From Skeletonema tropicum (lineage: Eukaryota; Bacillariophyta; Thalassiosirophyceae; Thalassiosirales; Thalassiosiraceae), in the NCBI GenBank assembly GCA_037178625.1, contig CM074127.1:5332001-5396000 (forward strand): DNA of 64,000 nt. Direction: 5' to 3'. Positions within the stretch are counted from its first letter, which is position 1. Every line of letters begins with the position of its first letter. The notes below the pieces were generated by a model that worked only from the letters and a program-made list of their open reading frames with translations, did not search any database and had not been told where the DNA came from. Shown here piece by piece: positions 19,287-29,994 of this stretch. The position numbers and the translations under genes were made by a program.

Positions 19287-19675
19287 TTATCAAACGAGTC
19301 AACAGCAGCAGCAACAACAACAACAACATCTGACGAATAACAATCATCATTATATATCACGCAATGCTACAAAAATCATCAAGGGTGAAATTCATAACGT
19401 TTGTCTCACCATGCGATCTGATCCTCGCTATTATATAAGTAGAAGTACTTCGAACAACTCCTCTTCCGATGGAGGTGATACAGCAGCAATGATGAGAAGA
19501 AGTCGATAGATTCGAATATGAAGATTGTCACCCTCCATTCCCTGGCAATCGACCTACTCATATACCTACACGCAGGCCCATCGAGTTCGCCATTTTAGCA
19601 TTGCATTGTGCATTGTTCATTCACTGCGCTGATCTCTAGATAAACCCTTCTTGTCAACACGCACAAATTATTGCA

Positions 19676-20104
19676 ATGCATCCGCCGACAACATGTTCGT
19701 CCTACTCATCTCAGGCTCAGGCTCTTCTCGATCACACGGTTGCGACAACTGCAACAACCAAAAGCCCGCACCCGCAGCGAAATGATAAAAGTGATATGGA
19801 TATGGCCGGCAGTTCTCCAAATAATGTCTCGCGCTCCTCTCCACAACTACACAGCGTTGATGTGAAACCAAATAATTATAATTATCAAACGAGTCAACAG
19901 CAGCAGCAACAACAACAACAACATCTGACGAATAACAATCATCATTATATATCACGCAATGCTACAAAAATCATCAAGGGTGAAATTCATAACGTTTGTC
20001 TCACCATGCAATCTGATCCTCGCTATTATATAAGTAGAAGTACTTCGAACAACTCCTCTTCCGATGGAGGTGATACAGCAGCAATGATGAGAAGAAGTCG
20101 ATAG
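19676..20104 (+). CDS. Satellite-encoded Q/N/S-rich protein, unit 2 (142 aa, reference form)
   Basis: Reference description for the family. The ATG follows AAATTATTGCA. The protein starts MHPPTTCSSYSSQAQALL, has a TTATTKSPHPQRN segment, DMDMAGSSPNN, NNYNYQTS, nine glutamines, NNNHHYISRN, KIIKGEIHNVCLTMQSD, RYYISRSTSNNSSSDGGD and ends MMRRSR. No signal peptide, membrane segment, zinc site or known domain is seen; it is hydrophilic and probably disordered. The C terminus is basic. Known function: none recognised. Frame retention in 19 of 27 units could mean selection or simply recent homogenisation. The leader is conserved between units, so any promoter would be amplified too. Confidence 0.5.
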   Translation: MHPPTTCSSYSSQAQALLDHTVATTATTKSPHPQRNDKSDMDMAGSSPNNVSRSSPQLHSVDVKPNNYNYQTSQQQQQQQQQHLTNNNHHYISRNATKIIKGEIHNVCLTMQSDPRYYISRSTSNNSSSDGGDTAAMMRRSR

Positions 20105-20270
20105 ATTCGAATATGAAGATTGTCACCCTCCATTCCCTGGCAATCGACCTACTCATATACCTACACGCAGGCCCATCGAGTTCGCCATTTTAGCATTGCA
20201 TTGTGCATTGTTCATTCACTGCGCTGATCTCTAGATAAACCCTTCTTGTCAACACGCACAAATTATTGCA

Positions 20271-20702
20271 ATGCATCCGCCGACAACATGTTCGTCCTAC
20301 TCATCTCAGGCTCAGGCTCTTCTCGATCACACGGTTGCGACAACTGCAACAACCAAAAGCCCGCACCCGCAGCGAAATGATAAAAGTGATATGGATATGG
20401 CCGGCAGTTCTCCAAATAATGTCTCGCGCTCCTCTCCACAACTACACAGCGTTGATGTGAAACCAAATAATTATAATTATCAAACGAGTCAACAGCAGCA
20501 GCAACAACAACAACAACAACATCTGACGAATAACAATCATCATTATATATCACGCAATGCTACAAAAATCATCAAGGGTGAAATTCATAACGTTTGTCTC
20601 ACCATGCAATCTGATCCTCGCTATTATATAAGTAGAAGTACTTCGAACAACTCCTCTTCCGATGGAGGTGATACAGCAGCAATGATGAGAAGAAGTCGAT
20701 AG
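20271..20702 (+). CDS. Satellite ORF, unit 3 (143 aa)
   Basis: Ten glutamines; MQSD; otherwise the reference form. Confidence 0.5.
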   Translation: MHPPTTCSSYSSQAQALLDHTVATTATTKSPHPQRNDKSDMDMAGSSPNNVSRSSPQLHSVDVKPNNYNYQTSQQQQQQQQQQHLTNNNHHYISRNATKIIKGEIHNVCLTMQSDPRYYISRSTSNNSSSDGGDTAAMMRRSR

Positions 20703-20868
20703 ATTCGAATATGAAGATTGTCACCCTCCATTCCCTGGCAATCGACCTACTCATATACCTACACGCAGGCCCATCGAGTTCGCCATTTTAGCATTGCATT
20801 GTGCATTGTTCATTCACTGCGCTGATCTCTAGATAAACCCTTCTTGTCAACACGCACAAATTATTGCA

Positions 20869-21297
20869 ATGCATCCGCCGACAACATGTTCGTCCTACTC
20901 ATCTCAGGCTCAGGCTCTTCTCGATCACACGGTTGCGACAACTGCAACAACCAAAAGCCCGCACCCGCAGCGAAATGATAAAAGTGATATGGATATGGCC
21001 GGCAGTTCTCCAAATAATGTCTCGCGCTCCTCTCCACAACTACACAGCGTTGATGTGAAACCAAATAATTATAATTATCAAACGAGTCAACAGCAGCAGC
21101 AACAACAACAACAACATCTGACGAATAACAATCATCATTATATATCACGCAATGCTACAAAAATCATCAAGGGTGAAATTCATAACGTTTGTCTCACCAT
21201 GCGATCTGATCCTCGCTATTATATAAGTAGAAGTACTTCGAACAACTCCTCTTCCGATGGAGGTGATACAGCAGCAATGATGAGAAGAAGTCGATAG
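20869..21297 (+). CDS. Satellite ORF, unit 4 (142 aa)
   Basis: Nine glutamines; CGA instead of CAA gives MRSD. Confidence 0.5.
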   Translation: MHPPTTCSSYSSQAQALLDHTVATTATTKSPHPQRNDKSDMDMAGSSPNNVSRSSPQLHSVDVKPNNYNYQTSQQQQQQQQQHLTNNNHHYISRNATKIIKGEIHNVCLTMRSDPRYYISRSTSNNSSSDGGDTAAMMRRSR

Positions 21298-21463
21298 ATT
21301 CGAATATGAAGATTGTCACCCTCCATTCCCTGGCAATCGACCTACTCATATACCTACACGCAGGCCCATCGAGTTCGCCATTTTAGCATTGCATTGTGCA
21401 TTGTTCATTCACTGCGCTGATCTCTAGATAAACCCTTCTTGTCAACACGCACAAATTATTGCA

Positions 21464-21895
21464 ATGCATCCGCCGACAACATGTTCGTCCTACTCATCTC
21501 AGGCTCAGGCTCTTCTCGATCACACGGTTGCGACAACTGCAACAACCAAAAGCCCGCACCCGCAGCGAAATGATAAAAGTGATATGGATATGGCCGGCAG
21601 TTCTCCAAATAATGTCTCGCGCTCCTCTCCACAACTACACAGCGTTGATGTGAAACCAAATAATTATAATTATCAAACGAGTCAACAGCAGCAGCAACAA
21701 CAACAACAACAACATCTGACGAATAACAATCATCATTATATATCACGCAATGCTACAAAAATCATCAAGGGTGAAATTCATAACGTTTGTCTCACCATGC
21801 AATCTGATCCTCGCTATTATATAAGTAGAAGTACTTCGAACAACTCCTCTTCCGATGGAGGTGATACAGCAGCAATGATGAGAAGAAGTCGATAG
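21464..21895 (+). CDS. Satellite ORF, unit 5 (143 aa)
   Basis: Same variant state as unit 3 (Q10, MQSD). Confidence 0.5.
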   Translation: MHPPTTCSSYSSQAQALLDHTVATTATTKSPHPQRNDKSDMDMAGSSPNNVSRSSPQLHSVDVKPNNYNYQTSQQQQQQQQQQHLTNNNHHYISRNATKIIKGEIHNVCLTMQSDPRYYISRSTSNNSSSDGGDTAAMMRRSR

Positions 21896-22061
21896 ATTCG
21901 AATATGAAGATTGTCACCCTCCATTCCCTGGCAATCGACCTACTCATATACCTACACGCAGGCCCATCGAGTTCGCCATTTTAGCATTGCATTGTGCATT
22001 GTTCATTCACTGCGCTGATCTCTAGATAAACCCTTCTTGTCAACACGCACAAATTATTGCA

Positions 22062-22490
22062 ATGCATCCGCCGACAACATGTTCGTCCTACTCATCTCAG
22101 GCTCAGGCTCTTCTCGATCACACGGTTGCGACAACTGCAACAACCAAAAGCCCGCACCCGCAGCGAAATGATAAAAGTGATATGGATATGGCCGGCAGTT
22201 CTCCAAATAATGTCTCGCGCTCCTCTCCACAACTACACAGCGTTGATGTGAAACCAAATAATTATAATTATCAAACGAGTCAACAGCAGCAGCAACAACA
22301 ACAACAACATCTGACGAATAACAATCATCATTATATATCACGCAATGCTACAAAAATCATCAAGGGTGAAATTCATAACGTTTGTCTCACCATGCAATCT
22401 GATCCTCGCTATTATATAAGTAGAAGTACTTCGAACAACTCCTCTTCCGATGGAGGTGATACAGCAGCAATGATGAGAAGAAGTCGATAG
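22062..22490 (+). CDS. Satellite ORF, unit 6 (142 aa)
   Basis: Same variant state as unit 2 (Q9, MQSD). Confidence 0.5.
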   Translation: MHPPTTCSSYSSQAQALLDHTVATTATTKSPHPQRNDKSDMDMAGSSPNNVSRSSPQLHSVDVKPNNYNYQTSQQQQQQQQQHLTNNNHHYISRNATKIIKGEIHNVCLTMQSDPRYYISRSTSNNSSSDGGDTAAMMRRSR

Positions 22491-22656
22491 ATTCGAATAT
22501 GAAGATTGTCACCCTCCATTCCCTGGCAATCGACCTACTCATATACCTACACGCAGGCCCATCGAGTTCGCCATTTTAGCATTGCATTGTGCATTGTTCA
22601 TTCACTGCGCTGATCTCTAGATAAACCCTTCTTGTCAACACGCACAAATTATTGCA

Positions 22657-23079
22657 ATGCATCCGCCGACAACATGTTCGTCCTACTCATCTCAGGCTCA
22701 GGCTCTTCTCGATCACACGGTTGCGACAACTGCAACAACCAAAAGCCCGCACCCGCAGCGAAATGATAAAAGTGATATGGATATGGCCGGCAGTTCTCCA
22801 AATAATGTCTCGCGCTCCTCTCCACAACTACACAGCGTTGATGTGAAACCAAATAATTATCAAACGAGTCAACAGCAGCAGCAACAACAACAACAACATC
22901 TGACGAATAACAATCATCATTATATATCACGCAATGCTACAAAAATCATCAAGGGTGAAATTCATAACGTTTGTCTCACCATGCGATCTGATCCTCGCTA
23001 TTATATAAGTAGAAGTACTTCGAACAACTCCTCTTCCGATGGAGGTGATACAGCAGCAATGATGAGAAGAAGTCGATAG
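22657..23079 (+). CDS. Satellite ORF, unit 7 (140 aa)
   Basis: Lacks 6 bp, so NNYNY becomes NNY; Q9, MRSD. Confidence 0.5.
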   Translation: MHPPTTCSSYSSQAQALLDHTVATTATTKSPHPQRNDKSDMDMAGSSPNNVSRSSPQLHSVDVKPNNYQTSQQQQQQQQQHLTNNNHHYISRNATKIIKGEIHNVCLTMRSDPRYYISRSTSNNSSSDGGDTAAMMRRSR

Positions 23080-23245
23080 ATTCGAATATGAAGATTGTCA
23101 CCCTCCATTCCCTGGCAATCGACCTACTCATATACCTACACGCAGGCCCATCGAGTTCGCCATTTTAGCATTGCATTGTGCATTGTTCATTCACTGCGCT
23201 GATCTCTAGATAAACCCTTCTTGTCAACACGCACAAATTATTGCA

Positions 23246-23668
23246 ATGCATCCGCCGACAACATGTTCGTCCTACTCATCTCAGGCTCAGGCTCTTCTCG
23301 ATCACACGGTTGCGACAACTGCAACAACCAAAAGCCCGCACCCGCAGCGAAATGATAAAAGTGATATGGATATGGCCGGCAGTTCTCCAAATAATGTCTC
23401 GCGCTCCTCTCCACAACTACACAGCGTTGATGTGAAACCAAATAATTATCAAACGAGTCAACAGCAGCAGCAACAACAACAACAACATCTGACGAATAAC
23501 AATCATCATTATATATCACGCAATGCTACAAAAATCATCAAGGGTGAAATTCATAACGTTTGTCTCACCATGCGATCTGATCCTCGCTATTATATAAGTA
23601 GAAGTACTTCGAACAACTCCTCTTCCGATGGAGGTGATACAGCAGCAATGATGAGAAGAAGTCGATAG
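23246..23668 (+). CDS. Satellite ORF, unit 8 (140 aa)
   Basis: Identical variant state to unit 7, pointing to local duplication of one unit. Confidence 0.5.
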   Translation: MHPPTTCSSYSSQAQALLDHTVATTATTKSPHPQRNDKSDMDMAGSSPNNVSRSSPQLHSVDVKPNNYQTSQQQQQQQQQHLTNNNHHYISRNATKIIKGEIHNVCLTMRSDPRYYISRSTSNNSSSDGGDTAAMMRRSR

Positions 23669-23834
23669 ATTCGAATATGAAGATTGTCACCCTCCATTCC
23701 CTGGCAATCGACCTACTCATATACCTACACGCAGGCCCATCGAGTTCGCCATTTTAGCATTGCATTGTGCATTGTTCATTCACTGCGCTGATCTCTAGAT
23801 AAACCCTTCTTGTCAACACGCACAAATTATTGCA

Positions 23835-24263
23835 ATGCATCCGCCGACAACATGTTCGTCCTACTCATCTCAGGCTCAGGCTCTTCTCGATCACACGGTT
23901 GCGACAACTGCAACAACCAAAAGCCCGCACCCGCAGCGAAATGATAAAAGTGATATGGATATGGCCGGCAGTTCTCCAAATGATGTCTCGCGCTCCTCTC
24001 CACAACTACACAGCGTTGATGTGAAACCAAATAATTATAATTATCAAACGAGTCAACAGCAGCAGCAACAACAACAACAACATCTGACGAATAACAATCA
24101 TCATTATATATCACGCAATGCTACAAAAATCATCAAGGGTGAAATTCATAACGTTTGTCTCACCATGCGATCTGATCCTCGCTATTATATAAGTAGAAGT
24201 ACTTCGAACAACTCCTCTTCCGATGGAGGTGATACAGCAGCAATGATGAGAAGAAGTCGATAG
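23835..24263 (+). CDS. Satellite ORF, unit 9 (142 aa)
   Basis: AAT to GAT gives SPND in place of SPNN; MRSD. Confidence 0.5.
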   Translation: MHPPTTCSSYSSQAQALLDHTVATTATTKSPHPQRNDKSDMDMAGSSPNDVSRSSPQLHSVDVKPNNYNYQTSQQQQQQQQQHLTNNNHHYISRNATKIIKGEIHNVCLTMRSDPRYYISRSTSNNSSSDGGDTAAMMRRSR

Positions 24264-24429
24264 ATTCGAATATGAAGATTGTCACCCTCCATTCCCTGGC
24301 AATCGACCTACTCATATACCTACACGCAGGCCCATCGAGTTCGCCATTTTAGCATTGCATTGTGCATTGTTCATTCACTGCGCTGATCTCTAGATAAACC
24401 CTTCTTGTCAACACGCACAAATTATTGCA

Positions 24430-24861
24430 ATGCATCCGCCGACAACATGTTCGTCCTACTCATCTCAGGCTCAGGCTCTTCTCGATCACACGGTTGCGAC
24501 AACTGCAACAACCAAAAGCCCGCACCCGCAGCGAAATGATAAAAGTGATATGGATATGGCCGGCAGTTCTCCAAATAATGTCTCGCGCTCCTCTCCACAA
24601 CTACACAGCGTTGATGTGAAACCAAATAATTATAATTATCAAACGAGTCAACAGCAGCAGCAACAACAACAACAACAACATCTGACGAATAACAATCATC
24701 ATTATATATCACGCAATGCTACAAAAATCATCAAGGGTGAAATTCATAACGTTTGTCTCACCATGCGATCTGATCCTCGCTATTATATAAGTAGAAGTAC
24801 TTCGAACAACTCCTCTTCCGATGGAGGTGATACAGCAACAATGATGAGAAGAAGTCGATAG
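24430..24861 (+). CDS. Satellite ORF, unit 10 (143 aa)
   Basis: Q10, MRSD, and GCA to ACA near the C terminus (DTATMM). Confidence 0.5.
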   Translation: MHPPTTCSSYSSQAQALLDHTVATTATTKSPHPQRNDKSDMDMAGSSPNNVSRSSPQLHSVDVKPNNYNYQTSQQQQQQQQQQHLTNNNHHYISRNATKIIKGEIHNVCLTMRSDPRYYISRSTSNNSSSDGGDTATMMRRSR

Positions 24862-25027
24862 ATTCGAATATGAAGATTGTCACCCTCCATTCCCTGGCAA
24901 TCGACCTACTCATATACCTACACGCAGGCCCATCGAGTTCGCCATTTTAGCATTGCATTGTGCATTGTTCATTCACTGCGCTGATCTCTAGATAAACCCT
25001 TCTTGTCAACACGCACAAATTATTGCA

Positions 25028-25459
25028 ATGCATCCGCCGACAACATGTTCGTCCTACTCATCTCAGGCTCAGGCTCTTCTCGATCACACGGTTGCGACAA
25101 CTGCAACAACCAAAAGCCCGCACCCGCAGCGAAATGATAAAAGTGATATGGATATGGCCGGCAGTTCTCCAAATAATGTCTCGCGCTCCTCTCCACAACT
25201 ACACAGCGTTGATGTGAAACCAAATAATTATAATTATCAAACGAGTCAACAGCAGCAGCAACAACAACAACAACAACATCTGACGAATAACAATCATCAT
25301 TATATATCACGCAATGCTACAAAAATCATCAAGGGTGAAATTCATAACGTTTGTCTCACCATGCGATCTGATCCTCGCTATTATATAAGTAGAAGTACTT
25401 CGAACAACTCCTCTTCCGATGGAGGTGATACAGCAACAATGATGAGAAGAAGTCGATAG
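25028..25459 (+). CDS. Satellite ORF, unit 11 (143 aa)
   Basis: Shares the DTATMM change with unit 10 only, again an adjacent-unit pair. Confidence 0.5.
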   Translation: MHPPTTCSSYSSQAQALLDHTVATTATTKSPHPQRNDKSDMDMAGSSPNNVSRSSPQLHSVDVKPNNYNYQTSQQQQQQQQQQHLTNNNHHYISRNATKIIKGEIHNVCLTMRSDPRYYISRSTSNNSSSDGGDTATMMRRSR

Positions 25460-25625
25460 ATTCGAATATGAAGATTGTCACCCTCCATTCCCTGGCAATC
25501 GACCTACTCATATACCTACACGCAGGCCCATCGAGTTCGCCATTTTAGCATTGCATTGTGCATTGTTCATTCACTGCGCTGATCTCTAGATAAACCCTTC
25601 TTGTCAACACGCACAAATTATTGCA

Positions 25626-26054
25626 ATGCATCCGCCGACAACATGTTCGTCCTACTCATCTCAGGCTCAGGCTCTTCTCGATCACACGGTTGCGACAACT
25701 GCAACAACCAAAAGCCCGCACCCGCAGCGAAATGATAAAAGTGATATGGATATGGCCGGCAGTTCTCCAAATAATGTCTCGCGCTCCTCTCCACAACTAC
25801 ACAGCGTTGATGTGAAACCAAATAATTATAATTATCAAACGAGTCAACAGCAGCAGCAACAACAACAACAACATCTGATGAATAACAATCATCATTATAT
25901 ATCACGCAATGCTACAAAAATCATCAAGGGTGAAATTCATAACGTTTGTCTCACCATGCGATCTGATCCTCGCTATTATATAAGTAGAAGTACTTCGAAC
26001 AACTCCTCTTCCGATGGAGGTGATACAGCAGCAATGATGAGAAGAAGTCGATAG
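25626..26054 (+). CDS. Satellite ORF, unit 12 (142 aa)
   Basis: ACG to ATG gives HLMNNN; MRSD. The HLM change is otherwise seen only in the terminal units of both arrays. Confidence 0.5.
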   Translation: MHPPTTCSSYSSQAQALLDHTVATTATTKSPHPQRNDKSDMDMAGSSPNNVSRSSPQLHSVDVKPNNYNYQTSQQQQQQQQQHLMNNNHHYISRNATKIIKGEIHNVCLTMRSDPRYYISRSTSNNSSSDGGDTAAMMRRSR

Positions 26055-26220
26055 ATTCGAATATGAAGATTGTCACCCTCCATTCCCTGGCAATCGACCT
26101 ACTCATATACCTACACGCAGGCCCATCGAGTTCGCCATTTTAGCATTGCATTGTGCATTGTTCATTCACTGCGCTGATCTCTAGATAAACCCTTCTTGTC
26201 AACACGCACAAATTATTGCA

Positions 26221-26580
26221 ATGCATCCGCCGACAACATGTTCGTCCTACTCATCTCAGGCTCAGGCTCTTCTCGATCACACGGTTGCGACAACTGCAAC
26301 AACCAAAAGCCCGCACCCGCAGCGAAATGATAAAAGTGATATGGATATGGCCGGCAGTTCTCCAAATAATGTCTCGCGCTCCTCTCCACAACTACACAGC
26401 GTTGATGTGAAACCAAATAATTATAATTATCAAACGAGTCAACAGCAGCAGCAACAACAACAACAACATCTGACGAATAACAATCATCATTATATATCAC
26501 GCAATGCTACAAAAATCATCAAGGGTGAAATTCATAACGTTTGTCTCACCATGCAATCTGATCCTCGCTATTATATATAA
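26221..26580 (+). pseudogene. Satellite ORF, unit 13 (119 aa, truncated)
   Basis: An extra TA in the TATATAAG motif creates a stop after RYYI, removing the serine-rich C terminus. Confidence 0.6.
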
Positions 26581-26817
26581 GTAGAAGTACTTCGAACAAC
26601 TCCTCTTCCGATGGAGGTGATACAGCAGCAATGATGAGAAGAAGTCGATAGATTCGAATATGAAGATTGTCACCCTCCATTCCCTGGCAATCGACCTACT
26701 CATATACCTACACGCAGGCCCATCGAGTTCGCCATTTTAGCATTGCATTGTGCATTGTTCATTCACTGCGCTGATCTCTAGATAAACCCTTCTTGTCAAC
26801 ACGCACAAATTATTGCA

Positions 26818-27174
26818 ATGCATCCGCCGACAACATGTTCGTCCTACTCATCTCAGGCTCAGGCTCTTCTCGATCACACGGTTGCGACAACTGCAACAAC
26901 CAAAAGCCCGCACCCGCAGCGAAATGATAAAAGTGATATGGATATGGCCGGCAGTTCTCCAAATAATGTCTCGCGCTCCTCTCCACAACTACACAGCGTT
27001 GATGTGAAACCAAATAATTATCAAACGAGTCAACAGCAGCAGCAACAACAACAACATCTGACGAATAACAATCATCATTATATTTATATATCACGCAATG
27101 CTACAAAAATCATCAAGGGTGAAATTCATAACGTTTGTCTCACCATGCGATCTGATCCTCGCTATTATATATAA
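26818..27174 (+). pseudogene. Satellite ORF, unit 14 (118 aa, truncated)
   Basis: NNY form, Q8, a 6-bp insertion giving HHYIYIS, and the same TA insertion and stop as unit 13. Confidence 0.6.
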
Positions 27175-27411
27175 GTAGAAGTACTTCGAACAACTCCTCT
27201 TCCGATGGAGGTGATACAGCAGCAATGATGAGAAGAAGTCGATAGATTCGAATATGAAGATTGTCACCCTCCATTCCCTGGCAATCGACCTACTCATATA
27301 CCTACACGCAGGCCCATCGAGTTCGCCATTTTAGCATTGCATTGTGCATTGTTCATTCACTGCGCTGATCTCTAGATAAACCCTTCTTGTCAACACGCAC
27401 AAATTATTGCA

Positions 27412-27840
27412 ATGCATCCGCCGACAACATGTTCGTCCTACTCATCTCAGGCTCAGGCTCTTCTCGATCACACGGTTGCGACAACTGCAACAACCAAAAG
27501 CCCGCACCCGCAGCGAAATGATAAAAGTGATATGGATATGGCCGGCAGTTCTCCAAATGATGTCTCGCGCTCCTCTCCACAACTACACAGCGTTGATGTG
27601 AAACCAAATAATTATAATTATCAAACGAGTCAACAGCAGCAGCAACAACAACAACAACATCTGACGAATAACAATCATCATTATATATCACGCAATGCTA
27701 CAAAAATCATCAAGGGTGAAATTCATAACGTTTGTCTCACCATGCAATCTGATCCTCGCTATTATATAAGTAGAAGTACTTCGAACAACTCCTCTTCCGA
27801 TGGAGGTGATACAGCAGCAATGATGAGAAGAAGTCGATAG
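27412..27840 (+). CDS. Satellite ORF, unit 15 (142 aa)
   Basis: SPND with MQSD; the combination recurs in array 2 at 53042 and 59690. Confidence 0.5.
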   Translation: MHPPTTCSSYSSQAQALLDHTVATTATTKSPHPQRNDKSDMDMAGSSPNDVSRSSPQLHSVDVKPNNYNYQTSQQQQQQQQQHLTNNNHHYISRNATKIIKGEIHNVCLTMQSDPRYYISRSTSNNSSSDGGDTAAMMRRSR

Positions 27841-28006
27841 ATTCGAATATGAAGATTGTCACCCTCCATTCCCTGGCAATCGACCTACTCATATACCTAC
27901 ACGCAGGCCCATCGAGTTCGCCATTTTAGCATTGCATTGTGCATTGTTCATTCACTGCGCTGATCTCTAGATAAACCCTTCTTGTCAACACGCACAAATT
28001 ATTGCA

Positions 28007-28269
28007 ATGCATCCGCCGACAACATGTTCGTCCTACTCATCTCAGGCTCTTCTCGATCACACGGTTGCGACAACTGCAACAACCAAAAGCCCGCACCCGC
28101 AGCGAAATGATAAAAGTGATATGGATATGGCCGGCAGTTCTCCAAATAATGTCTCGCGCTCCTCTCCACAACTACACAGCGTTGATGTGAAACCAAATAA
28201 TTATCAAACGAGTCAACAGCAGCAGCAACAACAACAACATCTGACGAATAACAATCATCATTATATATC
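28007..28269 (+). pseudogene. Satellite ORF, unit 16, left part (split by LTR element)
   Basis: Has a 6-bp loss (QAQAL to QAL), NNY form and Q8. It is cut at ATATC (28265-28269); the rest of the unit resumes at 29389 after the inserted element. Confidence 0.75.
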
Positions 28270-28511
28270 TGCTAGAAGTAGAAGTCTCTCAACGTGGTTA
28301 TTCTTTACACTTTGTGTTTCTCTATTTTAGGCTATTTGACTCTTTCCTTTCTGGAAATTAATCTGGAAATTGTGAGCTTATGCTCTGTGACACAACTGTG
28401 TCTGGTCTTGCTTTATCTTGATATGCGCTTCGGCGCATTCAGTCAGGTCCCGTCAGGTATTCCGCGGCATTACCGCCATAACCCGACTGCTGAGGAAAAC
28501 TCCATCTGACA
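28270..28511 (-). repeat. LTR (3' in element sense)
   Basis: 242 bp. Differs from its partner only by a 6-bp TAGAAG duplication near the right-hand terminus (element sense) and one indel, implying recent insertion. Confidence 0.9.
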
Positions 28512-28518
28512 CCCTCCC

Positions 28519-28803
28519 TTACTCAGGAGTCTGGTTGTCTTGATTCGTATACTCGTCTTCATCTTCCTCGCTGCTCTTTCTTGTCTCAATTGCTAGCCTC
28601 TCGTCGTCCAAAATCTGATCGTATGAGGCTTCTGCTGCTCTAATCTCTTCTAATGCTCTTTCTCTATCATTCATCGGCTCAGTTGACATGGTGTCATTGC
28701 AGAAGTCCAGCAAATCTTTCTGTACTTCTGGATCATGTTCCAACACATAAGAATTCCTATCCTCCATCAAATTCTCAATCTTTACTTCTCTTGTTTCACT
28801 CAT
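28519..28803 (-). CDS. 94-aa acidic protein of the small LTR element
   Basis: ATG at 28803, TAA at 28521-28519 overlapping the polypurine tract. The protein is charged and predicted helical (MSETREVKIENLMED, RALEEIRAAEASYD), with an acidic tail (EEDEDEYTNQDNQTPE). It lacks a zinc knuckle. It may be a shortened gag or a captured sequence; no family is recognised. Being the only ORF in the sense orientation between the LTRs makes it a plausible product. Confidence 0.55.
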   Translation of the reverse strand: MSETREVKIENLMEDRNSYVLEHDPEVQKDLLDFCNDTMSTEPMNDRERALEEIRAAEASYDQILDDERLAIETRKSSEEDEDEYTNQDNQTPE

Positions 28804-28830
28804 ATCTTGATGCTTTTCTCTCTTCTTATT

Positions 28831-28971
28831 GTCTCTCTTGACTCTTCTTCTATCTGCTTGTTCTCGTCTCTCTTGACTCTTGTATTCTATGCTCTCGTCT
28901 CTCTTGACTTTGTTCTCTCTGTCTGTCTCTCTCGACTGTTGTACTATTTTCTATCGTCGTCTCTCTCGACT
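28831..28971 (-). repeat. Five 13-bp repeats in the leader of the small LTR element
   Basis: GTCTCTCTYGACT on the + strand at 28831, 28866, 28897, 28925 and 28959, spaced 28-35 bp. In element sense AGTCRAGAGAGAC, between the 5' LTR and the ORF. They could be packaging or structural repeats; this is inference. Confidence 0.7.
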
Positions 28972-29151
28972 CTTATCTTTTGACTCTCAGTATCTCTTGC
29001 CTCTTGTGCACTTTTAGTCTTGTTTCATTCTATCTGGATCTGGACCTCTATCCTCTCTATGCGTCTCTTCGCTATTCTATCTCTTTCTATTTGCTCTCTG
29101 CTTTCTCTTATCTACTCACGTAAATCGACCTCAAGGTTTTACTTCGAAGTA

Positions 29152-29388
29152 TGCTAGAAGTCTCTCAACGTGGTTATTCTTTACACTTTGTGTTTCTCTA
29201 TTTTAGGCTATTTGACTCTTTCCTTTCTGGAAATTAATCTGGAAATTGTGAGCTTATGCTCTGTGACACAACTGTGTCTGGTCTTGTCTTTATCTTGATA
29301 TGCGCTTCGGCGCATTCAGTCAGGTCCCGTCAGGTATTCCGCGGCATTACCGCCATAACCCGACTGCTGAGGAAAACTCCATCTGACA
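29152..29388 (-). repeat. LTR (5' in element sense)
   Basis: 237 bp, TGTCAGATGG to CTTCTAGCA on the minus strand, directly before the second ATATC. Confidence 0.9.
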
Positions 29389-29393
29389 ATATC

Positions 29394-29569
29394 ACGCAAT
29401 GCTACAAAAATCATCAAGGGTGAAATTCATAACGTTTGTCTCACCATGCGATCTGATCCTCGCTATTATATATAAGTAGAAGTACTTCGAACAACTCCTC
29501 TTCCGATGGAGGTGATACAACAGCAATGATGAGAAGAAGTCGATAGATTCGAATATGAAGATTGTCACC
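29394..29569 (+). repeat. Satellite unit 16, right part
   Basis: Resumes at CACGCAATGCTAC. It carries the TATATATAAG (TA-inserted) form, like units 13 and 14, and GATACAACAGC instead of GATACAGCAGC. Confidence 0.85.
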
Positions 29570-29712
29570 CTCCATTCCCTGGCAATCGACCTACTCATAT
29601 ACCTACACGCAGGCCCATCGAGTTCGCCATTTTAGCATTGCATTGTGCATTGTTCATTCACTGCGCTGATCTCTAGATAAACCCTTCTTGTCAACACGCA
29701 CAAATTATTGCA

Positions 29713-29994
29713 ATGCATCCGCCGACAACATGTTCGTCCTACTCATCTCAGGCTCAGGCTCTTCTCGATCACACGGTTGCGACAACTGCAACAACCAAAA
29801 GCCCGCACCCGCAGCGAAATGATAAAAGTGATATGGATATGGCCGGCAGTTCTCCAAATAATGTCTCGCGCTCCTCTCCACAACTACACAGCGTTGATGT
29901 GAAACCAAATAATTATAATTATCAAACGAGTCAACAGCAGCAGCAACAACAACAACAACAACATCTGATGAATAACAATCAACATTGTACCTAA
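29713..29994 (+). pseudogene. Satellite ORF, unit 17 (93 aa, divergent terminal unit)
   Basis: After Q10 and HLMNNN the sequence departs from the family (QHCT, stop). About 85 bp of the usual unit are replaced by an unrelated AT-rich stretch before the unit resumes at GATCTGATCCTCG near 30054. The same terminal form ends array 2. Confidence 0.75.

Larger units (their letters stand above)
28270..29388 (-). mobile_element. Small non-autonomous LTR retrotransposon (TRIM-like) nested in satellite unit 16
   Basis: 1119 bp bounded by two direct LTRs (TG...CA) and a 5-bp target duplication ATATC (28265-28269 and 29389-29393). Sense is the minus strand: a polypurine tract AAGGGAGGG (28520-28512) immediately precedes the LTR that begins TGTCAGATGG. 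The order on the minus strand is 5' LTR 29388-29152, a 348-nt leader, one small ORF, PPT and 3' LTR 28511-28270. There is no gag-pol, so mobility would need a helper. No primer-binding site was identified; the leader starts with the palindrome TACTTCGAAGTA. Confidence 0.9.

Noticed and set aside
19668..19955. Minus-strand 95-codon frame in every satellite unit (SDVVVVV..., polyQ antisense)
   Set aside because: It lacks an ATG start, lies antisense to the better frame and its poly-V comes from the CAA run.
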